From Puccinia triticina (taxonomy: Eukaryota; Basidiomycota; Pucciniomycetes; Pucciniales; Pucciniaceae), in the NCBI RefSeq assembly GCF_026914185.1, contig NC_070571.1, positions 1,426,001 to 1,490,000 on the forward strand: DNA of 64,000 nt. Reading direction: 5' to 3'. Position 1 is the first letter of the stretch. The number at the start of each line of letters is the position of its first letter. Below, one piece after another: positions 12,178 to 22,336 of the stretch. The notes under the pieces were generated by a model that saw nothing but the letters and a program-made list of their open reading frames with translations, made no database searches and was not told the DNA's origin. The position numbers were made by a program, and so were the translations under genes.

Positions 12178-12567
12178 AAGAGTTGGTGAGGTGCACGCGA
12201 TAATTGAATTCACAGTCATGAGATCAAGAATGTCTTGAAAGCCCTTAGCTGGTTGGGGGTGTAGGGCCAAACCCCAGCTGCGAGCATCTGCTGGCGAGAG
12301 CCATGCGCGAGGCTTATCGCTTGGAAGTCAAAGCTCGCGTGAGGGCATCTCTGTTTTTGATACGGTCTTCAGAAGAGTTGGTGAGGTGCACGCGATAATT
12401 GAATTCACAGTCATGAGATCAAGAATGTCTTGAAAGCCCTAAGCTGGTTGGGGGTGTAGGGCCAAACCCCAGCTGCGAGCATCTGCTGGCGAGAGCCATG
12501 CGCGAGGCTTATCGCTTGGAAGTCAAAGCTCGCGTGAGGGCATCTCTGTTTTTGATACGGTCTTCAG
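12178..12567. repeat. Perfect-looking 195-bp tandem duplication
   Basis: Two adjacent copies, 12178-12372 and 12373-12567, of a 195-bp unit that starts AAGAGTTGGTGAGGTGCACG and ends TACGGTCTTCAG. I saw only one difference between the copies (CCCTTAGC versus CCCTAAGC). Each unit contains GCCAAACCCCAGCTGCGAGC and a GCGAGAGCCATGCGCGAGGC stretch. No coding frame runs through both units. The near identity points to a recent duplication or an assembly duplicate. Confidence 0.85.
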
Positions 12568-12604
12568 CAAACCATTTTTTATTCATTCTAAAAATAGTAA
12601 TGAT

Positions 12605-12750
12605 TGGATGACTTCCTGTTGAGATCTGTGGACCTCCCAGAAGTGATCTAGAGCCCAAAAAACTAGCTTTCCCTGCAAAAATCTAGATTTTTTGGGTCTA
12701 AACCGACATCTGCGGGGGTCCCAGATTGCATGGGAAGTCCTCCAATGTTT
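12605..12750. mobile_element. Small inverted-repeat element (GGACTTCC family)
   Basis: Imperfect terminal inverted repeats of about 28 bp: the left end GGATGACTTCCTGTTGAGAT is matched by the inverse of the right end ATTGCATGGGAAGTCCTCC. The interior also folds (CTAGAGCCCAAAAAACTAG with its inverse). Related copies lie at 14,237-14,352, 57,608-57,800 and, by termini only, 18,258-18,437. No coding capacity. Superfamily unknown. Confidence 0.5.
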
Positions 12751-12776
12751 TCTCAAAATAATCTTAAAATTTGGGT

Positions 12777-14106
12777 CATCTGGCATAATTGAAATCTCAA
12801 TTTTGTAACATAGATTTGAAGCATGTCAAGTAAACTTGTTAAAGTAACAGGATAAATCAGTAGCATCCACATCAACATATTCAACCAGCTTGTTAACTGG
12901 AAGAAATGATTTTGTTGAAGTATCTGATTGACTAGCAAAACATGGAACTGAAAAACTTGAAAGAGGTGATCCTAAGTTGCTTATTTGCAAAAAGTAAATT
13001 GTGTAGAGTCTGTTGATCAGACACTTTTAAATGGCTTTCCAAATGGCAATCAAAGGTTCAATGTTCCAATGAGATTTATCAATGTGTAGATCTATTTGGT
13101 CCCAAATCAATTTTTTATCATCAGTTTCTCCAGATGGGTTTGCATTCTTCAGGAAACCCAGCTGTTTTCCAATTGGTTTGAAGGAAATAGGACCGGATCC
13201 GGGTTCGGGATTGATCTGGTTTGATCTGGAAACAGGCCGGATAGTGAAAAGCGGCCCAAAAGTGGGGTTTATGCGGTTAACCTTCAGAAAACACCCTAAA
13301 ATCAGGCCTTTTCTTGGGGAATACCCGCCAAGTGCCCCTCTCATCGGGGGTTTCCTGGGGGTAAGCCCAATCAAATTAGCACCTCTCTTGGGGAATGCCG
13401 CTTGGTTTTGTACCTGTTTCAGATCTGCAGAGAACTGGTCAGATCCCGGATATAACCAGGGTGAGGGTGCGGGATAGGTGATATCCGGCTCCAAGGTACC
13501 GGATCGGAACCTTCATTGTTACAACCAATTGCTAGTAATTCAGATGTGGTTTCAATTTCATCTTGTTGACATTACATGCCAGCACATGGAAAGACAGAAA
13601 TTTTACAATGTATGGGCTGATCATGATTCTGTGTTCTGATTGGTCCCAAAGTTTTTTTTTTGTCTAAACTGTTTTTCCCAATTTCTGGCAAGCTGTTGAT
13701 GCAAGTTAGGGTGTTCAAAGTTGACTTGCATAAAATCATAACACCATAAAATCATAAAATTCTAAGCTGAAAAAATATGTTGCACCCAAGCACTCAAATT
13801 AGAGCAACATTTCTAGAATGGTACATATGAAATCATCACTTGAAAGTTTTATGATTTTATGATTTTATGCATTGAAAATTTTATGATTTCAACTTTGAAA
13901 ACCCTTAGTGTATGGTGAATTTCTGAAATGGTGTTGGGTTGTGAAATTTGCACTTGTGAATTCCTTCCTAATTCAACATGGCGGGCACAATATTTGGATT
14001 GATAAACACCTTACAAGCCATGAGTAGCACAATGCCAGCCAACAAAGCGGTCATCAACACTTTCATCATATTGTATAGACAGGCCAGCATCCTTTCTCAG
14101 CATTTG
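12777..14106 (-). pseudogene. Broken paralogue of the secreted-protein gene at 16.1-17.8 kb
   Basis: Nucleotide and protein similarity to the intact gene is visible at both ends. The 3' part (12,780-13,190) encodes a frame with GKQLGFLKNANPSGETDDKK and DKSHWNIEPLIAIWKAI, matching GRILGFLKITIPS and DDSKWKGDPLLAVWKII of the intact protein, but followed by a stop and frame breaks. The 5' part (13,910-14,106) matches the signal-peptide region and the sequence just upstream, sharing TTCAACATGG and GGCCAGCATCC. The middle of the gene is missing. About 320 bp of CCGG-rich foreign sequence (about 13,188-13,510) and a TTA-flanked element (13,709-13,904) interrupt the rest. It is most likely a decayed tandem duplicate. 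Confidence 0.75.
13709..13904. mobile_element. PIF/Harbinger-like MITE with TTA duplication
   Basis: A 196-bp element with terminal inverted repeats GGGTGTTCAAAGTTGA and the inverse of TCAACTTTGAAAACCC, flanked on both sides by TTA (13,706-13,708 and 13,905-13,907). The interior repeats TAAAATCATAA and its inverse. It interrupts the pseudogene at a point where the intact paralogue reads GCAAGTGTAGGG. The TTA duplication and GGG termini fit PIF/Harbinger elements; this is inference from the ends. Confidence 0.65.
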
Positions 14107-14236
14107 GGAGATGTGATGCAATGAAAATTGGGGGTGGTGCATGTTATCATGTGAAGGTAGGTGCTAGTGAGTTATATGAATATAAATATGTACAATCTAC
14201 TGTTTTGACAACTATGTTTTTAGACTACAGGAGCAC

Positions 14237-14352
14237 TGGAGGACTTCCCTTCTGAAATAGAGCCCAAAAAGCTAGATTTCCCTGAAAACATCTAGACTCT
14301 TGGGTCTGAAGCGGCATATGCAAGGGTCCCAGATTGCACAGGAAGTAATCAA
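14237..14352. mobile_element. Small inverted-repeat element (GGACTTCC family), second copy
   Basis: Shares GAGCCCAAAAAGCTAGATTTCCCTG-type interior and GGGTCCCAGATTGCA with the 12,605-12,750 element, and has similar ends (GGAGGACTTCCC at the left, GCACAGGAAGTAAT at the right). Non-coding. Confidence 0.45.
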
Positions 14353-14464
14353 CTGACCCAACCTCTGGGCCAACAATCCAAAATCAAAGAATTTCAGATG
14401 CCAACCTGACTGTAATTTGGCAGACCTCAAAGCAGCAATGGAAAGTTACTGAAAGTTAGTCAAC

Positions 14465-14500
14465 TTTCAACTGGTGATATCTCATGATGAGATATCACCA
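14465..14500. repeat. Short hairpin palindrome
   Basis: GGTGATATCTCA and TGAGATATCACC form a 12-bp perfect stem with a 3-base loop within otherwise AT-rich non-coding sequence. Confidence 0.8.
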
Positions 14501-15021
14501 GATGTAAGAAAAATTTTCAAACACAATCTGAGTATGTCAAAATATCCTTTGAATTTGGTTTATGATATCCAACACCATTTTTTGAACATAGAATTGATAA
14601 AATATTTTTAATTTGTAATCTTGTGACCAAGTTTCAGTCACTGATAACTTAGATATCAAAAAGGCAAAACTGTTGAGATAGGGTAGCAGTATCCTTATAG
14701 TGTGGTATGATGTTCTATATAAACCCACAAATCAGCCTGTATTGTGTATCTATATATTCTAGTTGTTTTCTTTGCTTTTCTTCTTCCTCACTGAATGATA
14801 ATTATATTTTGACTCACTGTGCTCAGACCATGTCCTCAAAACTGTAAGAGCCATTTATTTACTCTTCACTGGAAGACACTTGAGAACTTTGAAGAGGATC
14901 TGAAGGTTCAAGGGGCCAAGATTTAAGAAGGAGGGGGACTACACAGGACCAAATTTCCTGGAGAGAAGTTTCTAGAACCTAGACTTGAATTGCTAGCTCA
15001 GTAGAAGAATCAGTATTCTTC

Positions 15022-15351
15022 CAACAGTGGGCCGCTACGCTAAACTACGCTGTTTTAGCCCTAACGTTTAGCGTAGCAGCAGAAAGCGCTGGCCTTTTTT
15101 GAATAGCGTTAGCGCGCTGTTAGCGCCGCTACGTTACGCTAATTTTCAGCGGCGCTATGCGTGCTTAGCGTTAGCGCCATTGCGCAAATCTTCGCTAACG
15201 CTGCGCTAAAAGCTAAAATAGCTTTGCACCCTGGGCGCGTAGCGTTAGCGCAGATGCGCGCGATTGCGCTAAAGCTACGCTAAAAAATAGCGCATTTGCG
15301 CTGCGCTACGCTACACTAACAGCTATGGTTAGCGTAGCTGACCCACTGTTG
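15022..15351. mobile_element. Palindromic CAA-TTG element A, TAGCG-word interior
   Basis: A 330-bp element with ends CAACAGTGGGCCGCTACGCT and the inverse AGCGTAGCTGACCCACTGTTG, flanked by the perfect 7-bp duplication ATTCTTC (15,015-15,021 and 15,352-15,358). The interior consists almost wholly of GCTA/TAGCG/GCGC words that can fold back. No coding potential. A second copy of the same element is the base layer of the 27-57 kb nest. The termini resemble hAT-type ends, but the duplication is 7 bp rather than the usual 8. Confidence 0.8.
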
Positions 15352-15397
15352 ATTCTTCTCTCTATATAAAATTGAGATCCAGAGGAAAACAAAGAAG

Positions 15398-15799
15398 CAA
15401 CGGTGAAACAGATGCGATACGATGCAATATTGCACATTTATCGGTATCGCATTGTTGGGGCGATGCACCATGTTGCTAATCTGCTGTATCGCATCGCATC
15501 GCTTGATCGATACAGCGAGAAAACCTCGCATCGCATTGTAGAGACGATGCGATGCGATGCGGGCAATATATGCGGAGATATACCGATAAATATCGGTATC
15601 GCATCTATTGGCATCACATCAGTTAAACCGATGCACATCCAACGAAAAGCCTGTATCGCAACGCTCAAGCGATGCGCTTTGAACGATGCATATCGCATCC
15701 GCCTTCCAAGAGAATGTGATTCGATGCACAGTATCGGGCGGTATCGTTGATGCAATATGGCCCGATATCGATGCGCACATTGTATCTGTTTCACCGTTG
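15398..15799. mobile_element. Palindromic CAA-TTG element B, GATGCGAT-word interior
   Basis: A 402-bp element with ends CAACGGTGAAACAGATGCGA and the inverse of GTATCTGTTTCACCGTTG, flanked by the perfect 7-bp duplication AAAGAAG (15,391-15,397 and 15,800-15,806). The interior is built from GCGATGCGAT and TATCGGTATCGC words. No open frame of interest; frames read here are products of the repeats. Confidence 0.8.
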
Positions 15800-16132
15800 A
15801 AAGAAGAGATCAGAAAAGAAGAAAAAAAGTAAAAGGCTTACCTAGCGCACTAGAAGAATCAGTATTCTTCTCTACTGAGCTAGGAGGAAGGCGGGACGGT
15901 TGAAACTAAGTACTGAGTCGTGATTGCTTATATAATCTTCGGTGATTGATTTGTGAAAATTGTGAGACAAGACAAGCAGGCTTCACAAACACCTTGTCAA
16001 ATCTGTATTAGTACTTGCGTCACCTAAGTTACACTCAAAAGAAACTGAAAGAGGATCACTAAATTAAGCACAAGCATGTTGATAATTTTTTTCAAATAAT
16101 GGGGTAGATCAGACAGATTGATGTCAATATGG

Positions 16133-17770
16133 TTATCCCTCTTGTGAATTGGTAGCCACTATTTTGCTGTAGTATCTGATTGAGTAACAAAATATAATAT
16201 TGAAAAACTTGAAAGAGGGTATTTGAAGTTTCTTATTTATAAAAATCAATTCATATAAGGTCTTCTGATCTGTCATTTCAAGCCACTTTTGAATTATTTT
16301 CCAAACTGCAAGCAAAGGGTCACCTTTCCACTTGGAGTCATCAATGTATAGGTCTTTTTGGTTGCAAATCTGGTTTGTATCCTGAATTCTTTCAGATGGT
16401 ATTGTGATCTTCAGGAAACCCAAAATTCTTCCAATTGGTCCAAAGAGATTAATTGCTTCTTTAATGAGAGGTGAATTTGTTTTTTGAAGCTTCCCATGAG
16501 ATGGTATTTGATCTGATTTGACAACAATGGAGGTTATCATTTCTGAATAAAACAGAAATAGGAGAAAGTATTTTTCAATATCTTCACTTTGATACCTGCG
16601 TTCAGGTTTGAAACTGTTCAAATTCAACTCAAGTTGTGTTTTTTCTTCCCAGAATTTTAACCAGGAAACCTTTGATGATAAAACTATATCAATTGATTCC
16701 TTTGTCAACATTTTTCTCTTTGCATCTTTAGATCTTCTCTGATGAAGCAATGCAAGTTTACTTAAACCTTTGGGAGCTTTGAAGTCCCTGTGATAACTGG
16801 GAGAGATGAATGTATCATAAGCTTTTACTGGATCACTTTCATCTATTAAAAGTTCTTCTCCGGGAAAACCTCCAATCATAGAAAATATTTTCTTCAGTTT
16901 CAGATCTTGTTGCAATGCACTTGGTACTTGAAATACTCTGGAATCAAATCTGAAGGATATGAGCAGTACTTCCCGTTTAATAGGCCAGAATGGTTGTGGA
17001 TATCTATCACAATTGGTGGATGTAAATGCTTTTGGGGGGCATTTGATTATCTTTGGGATGATGCATTCATGTCTCCCATGCGTCTGTGAACTGATTATTC
17101 TGGAAGGAGAACTCCCTATCCCCAATATCACATGTTCCTGATCTTTTTCTGCTGAGTTGATGTGCTCCAAATTTAACTCAAATCTGTTTCCAACATGATT
17201 TGAGAGATTATTGAAATCCACTAGGGGTAGATTCAGATTGAAAACTGGTCTTTTTTTGGTAGAAGAATGATGATGGATCTCATGATCTTCTTTTCTCTTG
17301 CTTTCTTTGCTACTTGCGGAAGAAGGCAAGAATTTTTCAGGTTGAAGATTTGCATTTTCACCAATTCCTAGTACTTCACCTGTGTGTTTGTTGGCATCTC
17401 GCTGAACTTCCCCGCAAGCACATGGAAGGACCGCAAGCTTAAGCGGAAAGGGCCAATCATGATTCTGGGTACCGAATGTTGGAAGCGAGGAGCGTTTGTG
17501 TGCTTCCATTTTTTCCTCTGATTTCTGGGAAGCGGTCGGTGCAAGTGTAGGGAAAAGTTCTGAATTAATGCCGGGATGCGAAATTGGCACTTGAGAAGCG
17601 TCCAGATGATTCGTTTTCAGATTCAACATGGTAGGCACATTCGGCTCGATATACACATGATTTAAATCAAAGGCATTGCAAGGCATGAGAAGCAGAAGGC
17701 CTGCCAGGATTAAAAAAGCGATCATGCACATTTTTCTCATCTCCTCACCGTAGACGCGAGAGACCAGCAT
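16133..17770 (-). CDS. Secreted protein of unknown function, candidate effector
   Basis: Single-exon 545-codon frame. I see no known domain. The N-terminus has a clear signal peptide: MRKMCMIAFLILAGLLLLMP followed by CNA, with likely cleavage before FDLN. The ATG at 17,740 (MRKMCMIA) gives the tighter signal peptide than the upstream ATG at 17,770 (MLVSRVYGEE). After the signal the protein is rich in N, S, H and K to about residue 250 (including NLNLPLVDFNNL), then becomes a mixed, probably helical region with KFWEEKTQLELNLN and GRILGFLKITIPSE. Few cysteines are present. In a rust fungus such a gene would be a candidate host-interaction protein, but that is inference from secretion and lineage style only. 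A decayed copy lies immediately downstream (12.8-14.1 kb), so this locus has duplicated. A small element (18,258-18,437) and other repeats lie upstream. Confidence 0.75.
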   Translation of the reverse strand: MLVSRVYGEEMRKMCMIAFLILAGLLLLMPCNAFDLNHVYIEPNVPTMLNLKTNHLDASQVPISHPGINSELFPTLAPTASQKSEEKMEAHKRSSLPTFGTQNHDWPFPLKLAVLPCACGEVQRDANKHTGEVLGIGENANLQPEKFLPSSASSKESKRKEDHEIHHHSSTKKRPVFNLNLPLVDFNNLSNHVGNRFELNLEHINSAEKDQEHVILGIGSSPSRIISSQTHGRHECIIPKIIKCPPKAFTSTNCDRYPQPFWPIKREVLLISFRFDSRVFQVPSALQQDLKLKKIFSMIGGFPGEELLIDESDPVKAYDTFISPSYHRDFKAPKGLSKLALLHQRRSKDAKRKMLTKESIDIVLSSKVSWLKFWEEKTQLELNLNSFKPERRYQSEDIEKYFLLFLFYSEMITSIVVKSDQIPSHGKLQKTNSPLIKEAINLFGPIGRILGFLKITIPSERIQDTNQICNQKDLYIDDSKWKGDPLLAVWKIIQKWLEMTDQKTLYELIFINKKLQIPSFKFFNIIFCYSIRYYSKIVATNSQEG

Positions 17771-18257
17771 CCTCTACAATGAGCACGCGTTGAAGAGGTA
17801 GTGCGGCAACTAACGGGCCATCAGCTATTTAAGATTTCAGGATTTCTCAACCTGAAGCGGAAAGATAACGGTCGGAACTTGTTTGAATTCGTGAACCCGC
17901 AATATGCCCACTGAAGGGTCAGCACGATTGAAACTCCAATCAAAACCTGACAAACCACATCGCAAATGCTGGACAACCAAGGGGTGCATCTGCAGTTAGA
18001 CGGATATGAATGAAGTCTCTGTAGTCCTCTGTAGTCTCCTCCGCTTGGTTAAGCCACAACCAAGAAGACTGTGACCTGTGTACACCATGGCAGTAAGAGA
18101 ACTTGCTTGATGCATACCAATCGAAGTGAAATTGCGATGAGATGTTTCCGGCTCTGGATGGACCGGCTATGCATGTACCTGCTTGAAGGTTTGAACTTCG
18201 GGTCTGGTGCCCCGGAGCCGGATATCACCTGCGCGCCAAATCAGAAGGGAGGACAGA
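17771..18257. other. Upstream region of the secreted-protein gene, no gene seen
   Basis: About 490 bp with no convincing coding frame. It should hold the promoter of the secreted-protein gene. A TAGTCCTCTGTAGTCTCCTC near-repeat lies at about 18,022-18,045. Confidence 0.45.
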
Positions 18258-18437
18258 CTGGAGGACTTCCCGTGGGCATTTAGAGAGCTTTAGATGCCTC
18301 TCTAAATCCTAAATTAACACAACTATGTGCACATGAAAAAGATGAATCGCAGGGTTAGGAAAACATTTCCTTTTGAACAAAAATCAACAACATGCAAATA
18401 GAAATCTACAGGGCTCTCAGACCCAAAGGGAAGTCCT
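18258..18437. mobile_element. Small inverted-repeat element (GGACTTCCC termini)
   Basis: Left end GGACTTCCCGTGGG and right end CCCAAAGGGAAGTCC form an approximately 14-bp inverted repeat. The ~180-bp interior is AT-rich and non-coding. The ends match those of the 12.6 and 14.2 kb copies. The flanking duplication is not clear. Confidence 0.5.
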
Positions 18438-18466
18438 GCACTGAGTTTGAACAAATATGCATGTAC

Positions 18467-18812
18467 ACCAAGGGTGCACTAAAAGTTTTTGGATGTGGTC
18501 TGAAAATAATCCGCTGGTTTGTGGAAATATTATGAGGAAAATAGGGAAAGATATTTTCAAAGCCCCTTTGTAAATATTTCCTCCCATTTTTATTATTGAA
18601 ATCAAACTTTTCTCCGATTTCTGTGGGAAACCAATTTCCTAAATTTCTGGAAAATATTTCAGAAACCACTCAGAGTGGTTTCTGAGATATTCTCAAAATA
18701 TCTCAAATGCGGATGCTGTGACTCGTTCCTGGCGACGTCCGTACTGAATGAGCTGGAAAATATTTCGAAGCCGGATTCAATCCGGCTTCAGAATATCTTT
18801 TTGCACCTGTGG
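18467..18812. mobile_element. Inverted-repeat element with AAATATT hairpins
   Basis: The ends ACCAAGGGTGCACTAAAAG and the inverse of CTTTTTGCACCTGTGGT are inverted, flanked by TGTAC on both sides (18,462-18,466 and 18,813-18,817). The interior carries nested short hairpins such as GAAACCACTCAGAGTGGTTTC and GAAGCCGGATTCAATCCGGCTTC and several GAAAATATTTC words. Non-coding. Boundaries are approximate. Confidence 0.45.
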
Positions 18813-18891
18813 TGTACTATCACCTTATAGATTATTCGGGGGGCGGGGGACTCGGCGCGGCGAAGGCGCCTCTGAAGGCTTGTGAAAAGCA

Positions 18892-19200
18892 ATCACCCCG
18901 GGCAAACCGGGGTCATGACAGGCATAGTACAGGTTGCACAGTCCTGCATGTCACATAAAAAATTCCCGCGCCCTGTGTCATGCATCATTTGCAGGACTGG
19001 CTTTCATGTATGTGAACTGTAGCTGAAAGGTCTGTGAAAGCCTCTGCACAGTTACTGTGCATGTGACATGTTGGAGATGTGAGCTGCATGTCATGATCCG
19101 GACAGCTTGTCATGTATATGTGACAGGACCTGCATGACCTGACATGCATACAGGACCATGGAACCTGTACAGCTCTCATGACCCCAATTTGCCCGGGGTG
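18892..19200. mobile_element. Inverted-repeat element with CATGTCACATG words
   Basis: Ends TCACCCCGGGCAAACCGGGG and the inverse of CCAATTTGCCCGGGGTGA form a roughly 27-bp inverted repeat. The ~260-bp interior repeats TGCATGTCAC, CATGACA and their inverses. Non-coding. No clear target duplication. Confidence 0.5.
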
Positions 19201-19203
19201 AAT

Positions 19204-20170
19204 GGCCGAGAGCTGCGGCTTTTTGTGTTTTTTTTTTTGGCGTCAAAGGCGGGACTTGGGACTATTTTCCCACAACTGAACTGAGAGACTCAGATCTCCC
19301 AATGAGCTTTTGCAGGTGATTTTTTGCCTGTCCAATTTTGACCCTGTTCCCAAAGGGCCACGTGCGTGCCCTTTGGACCATGAGACTTGTCTTGCTCTTC
19401 CCTATCTTTTGCTGCTTCACACCTTCCTGGAGGTCCAAGAATTCTTGTCCCATGACCCCTTGAAATTACTATTTTTGAAGTATCTTCAGGGTATTCTGAG
19501 CTATATCATGTGAATGTATTGAACTAGCTGGGGAAAAGATTACAGTGTTCAATTCAATGCGCAGGAACCAAGCTTTGTTTTAAATGGCTTGGCTAAGGCT
19601 GTGACCCAAACTGGCTCCCCAGTTCTTGCTCTGACTGCGGGGAAGAGAGTTTGGGACAACCCTCTTACAAACCCCAAAGCCCCAGGGCTTGGGAAGACTG
19701 TATACAGAACTGGGGCATGGCAGGGTGAAAAAAGTGTCTACTTGGGTTGTTTTTTTGTGCTTTGTTCATATTAAAATGGCTGAACAGCTATGGGAAATCT
19801 TGGTATTGTTCTTCAGACAGAAAAAAAAAGTTGAAAATTCCAAAAGTTGTTTGATATTTTGATTAGGTCAATTTAAGGTGAATGGGTGAGATCCTTGGGA
19901 TTGAACAATCAAAAACCTCTGAGCTGCAATAAGTTGAGTAATCAGCCCAAATACAGTAAAATCAGGCTACTGGACCATGGTGTATCCAGGCCAAAAAAAG
20001 TTCTTCACTTTGCGCTACATTGCACATCACATAGTAAAAGCCTTTCACCATTGGTCTGACTGTCAGTGTGGGAGATTTATAGAATAAAATTGGCTAAGTC
20101 CAAAGGCGGGAGAAAAAAGTGCCTCCACCAAAGGGACTTAAACAGTATCCAAGTCTATTAATAGACAAAA
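19204..20170. other. Repeat-like non-coding region, no gene seen
   Basis: Nearly 1 kb without a convincing gene. It has a T-homopolymer run near 19,225 and short open frames only (for example 19,310-19,513 and 19,589-19,774), none with a motif or exon chain. Confidence 0.4.
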
Positions 20171-20187
20171 TTTACAAAAAAAAGACA

Positions 20188-20282
20188 GGGTTTTCCCCAC
20201 AAGGCAACAAATCACAAAAAAATTGAAAGGTTTTCCCCACAAGGCAACAAATCACAAAAAAATTGAAAGGTTTTCCCCACTA
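20188..20282 (+). repeat. Tandem repeat, about 42-bp unit, just over two copies
   Basis: The unit GGTTTTCCCCACAAGGCAAC followed by AAATCACAAAAAAATTGAAA is repeated twice and then begins a third time. Similar TTTCCCCA words recur near 21,700-21,900. Confidence 0.8.
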
Positions 20283-21089
20283 AAGTAACAGACTAAATTA
20301 CATTGAAAATGGACAAAAATTCTTGACCAGCAACCTAGCCCATCACCAGCCAAAGCTGCTGCGCCCAGGCCCACATTGCCACCCAACTCACCGGGAGGGA
20401 CAAACAACATGTAGGGGAACCTGCAGTGCAATGGCAGAATGAATAATGGGGGGCCAGCTCTTTAACCTCCCAGGATGTGCAAATGCATATGCAGCAGCAG
20501 GAGAGCGTGAGACACACCGCCAGCTGGAATTACAGCAAAAACAGATGCGCCTGGGGGAAAATGGACTGGTCAGAGGTCATCTTTATATATCCACGTACTG
20601 GCCATACAGTTTGACCTGCACTTGGCACCAACAACACCAACACCATGGGGACAACACAAACACCACCGCCACAACAACAGATCCACCGCCATGGAACCAA
20701 CACCAGATTCTCATTGATCTTCTGTTGGCTGGTTCTCCGCAGAAGACAATTGTTATGTCCCAGGTACTCAAACACTGCTTCCACTCTATTTGCGCTGTGG
20801 TAAGACCAATCAAAACCAAAACCCTTGAAAATATGTTAAAATACATTTTACATACATTGAATTCATGTACACACCATCAAAAAGCATGGATTAATCTAGT
20901 TTAAAAGTTATGAGGCTATTACATACAAAATACACAAGAACTGTTTATCTTAATGTGCTCAAAAGCGCTGAACACCCTTGAAATCACATGTATACAATTT
21001 GTTGAGTTATGGTTCTCAGGTTTTCTTTGTTCTTTTTCTGCTTTACACATTTCATCCACATGTTACACCTAGTTTCACATGTATGTAGT

Positions 21090-21640
21090 ATACCTGGGCC
21101 CAGCGGACGTGGAAGGACTCTTTCCTCATCCTTCCACTACCATCTCCACTCGACCCGCATCGTGTCCGCTGGTCTCAGCTCTGTCTAGCTCATCAGGTTA
21201 TGAGCCCAGAGCTACCTGAGCGCTACTTGCTTATAACAGAGACTTGATGAATTTGTGAATGCTTACTTGTAAGACCACGCAAACCCCTATAAGCCTACAT
21301 CTAGATCACGGGTTCAATCCCTACACTGATCATCTTTCCTGGGTCTCATTCCCACTCTCTCTTGGGTTCAATCCCCACTTCCCATCATGTAGCAAGGGGG
21401 GGTGTTGAGTTGTCAGTTAGTCTGCTACCATGATGTATCACCACAGTATGGAGGGCTGTCGGATCGACCCATGAGCACTACCAACCAACCACCCAGCTGG
21501 CAGCCACAAGCGTCTGTAGCCTAGTTGGTAAAGGCAGCACTCTAGTATGTGTCTCAGCATAGCTGAGGTTGTGAGTTCGACTCTCACCAGACACATCTTC
21601 ATTTTACAGTCTCTACACAATTTTGTTTTCACACAGTGTT
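21090..21640 (+). ncRNA. tRNA-derived, SINE-like region with Pol III box motifs
   Basis: From 21,515 the sequence reads GTCTGTAGCCTAGTTGGTAAAGGC, a D-arm with a near-consensus A box (TAGCCTAGTTGG), then a long-variable-arm-like hairpin CTCAGC-ATA-GCTGAG and GTGAGTTCGACTCTCAC, a T-arm with a B box, closed by CAGAC pairing with GTCTG. Upstream a second D-arm-like segment (TAGCTCATCAGGTTATGAGC, about 21,187) and B-box-like GGGTTCAATCCC copies (about 21,311 and 21,365) occur. Two good stems, CCAGCGGAC/GTCCGCTGG and GTGGAAGGA/TCCTTCCAC, lie at 21,097-21,175. The anticodon arm is weak, so this looks more like a tRNA-derived SINE than a working tRNA gene. Confidence 0.45.
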
Positions 21641-22265
21641 TCTTTTATCACAAATACACTTAGAAATTTCTCATATCTTGGCAATCACCTTTAAATGGCC
21701 AAGTTTTCCCCAATAGGAACTTTCCCCACACAGATTTTCAATCACATGTAGCAAATCACTTCTTAGACTTAATTTTCCTTCCCAATTAGTCCAAGCCAAG
21801 TGATCATAACCCAAAAGGGTAATTGTTTTCATTACATATGTAAATCTTTCCCAACTGGTACATTTATTTCACATTACATTGAACAGCTTTCCCCATTAGT
21901 ACATTTATTTCACTACATTGTAAATCACTCTCAGCAAGGGTGGGCCGTTACGTTACCCGTAATTGGGAACGTAACTGTAACGTAACTTTTAAAGTTACGT
22001 TACCCAGTAGTTACAGATACCTTGATTTTAGTTACAATATCTGCCACAGAAAAAGGGCTGTTTATTTTCTAGTTACGTTACCCAGAAGCTTTCAACAAAA
22101 TGGGTTACGTCACAGTTTTGCCCAAATTTGGGTAACTTTGCCATAACTTTCCAGGAGAAATGACTATTTGTGGGTTTTTTTGTTCAATATGAGTACGTAT
22201 TGGGCTCAAGTTGATGTAAAACAGCCACTGATGCCAGTTTCTGCCCAGGGTGTCAGGTCAAAATA

Positions 22266-22335
22266 GGTGCACAGTGAGGATTGAACCCGCAACCTGCATG
22301 TTGCAAAACATACAAGCGGCAAGCACTAACCATTA
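22266..22335 (-). ncRNA. tRNA-like remnant
   Basis: On the minus strand the sequence reads ATGGTTAGTGCTTGCC, an anticodon-like hairpin with loop TTTTGCAA, and GGTTGCGGGTTCAATCC, a T-arm with a B box. The acceptor ends do not pair well. It abuts the left arm of the nested inverted repeat. A degraded tRNA or tRNA-derived sequence is most likely. Confidence 0.35.
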
Positions 22336-22336
22336 T

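Larger units (their letters stand above)
14842..15925 (-). repeat. Decayed solo LTR-like sequence carrying two nested palindromic elements
   Basis: Read on the minus strand, sequence near 15,840-15,905 (CTCCTAGCTCAGTAGAGAAG) and 14,842-15,020 (TTCTAGAAACTTCTCTCCAG, ending GGCTCTTACA) resembles in order the LTR of element G3 (CTCCTAGCTCAGCAGGGAAG, TTCTAGAAGTTTCCCTCCAA, ending GACTCTTACA). The two elements at 15,022-15,351 and 15,398-15,799 sit inside it. The outer end near 15.92 kb is approximate. An alignment to the G3 LTR would decide. Confidence 0.35.

Noticed and set aside
13027..13494. 155-codon minus-strand frame as a gene
   Set aside because: Only its C-terminal third matches the secreted-protein family; the rest is translated from an inserted CCGG-rich sequence. 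It is part of the pseudogene.
21097..21220. Hammerhead ribozyme on the minus strand
   Set aside because: CTGATGA and the stems are present, but the conserved GAAA reads TGAGA and no NUH cleavage site adjoins the stem. Kept only as a fold of low interest.
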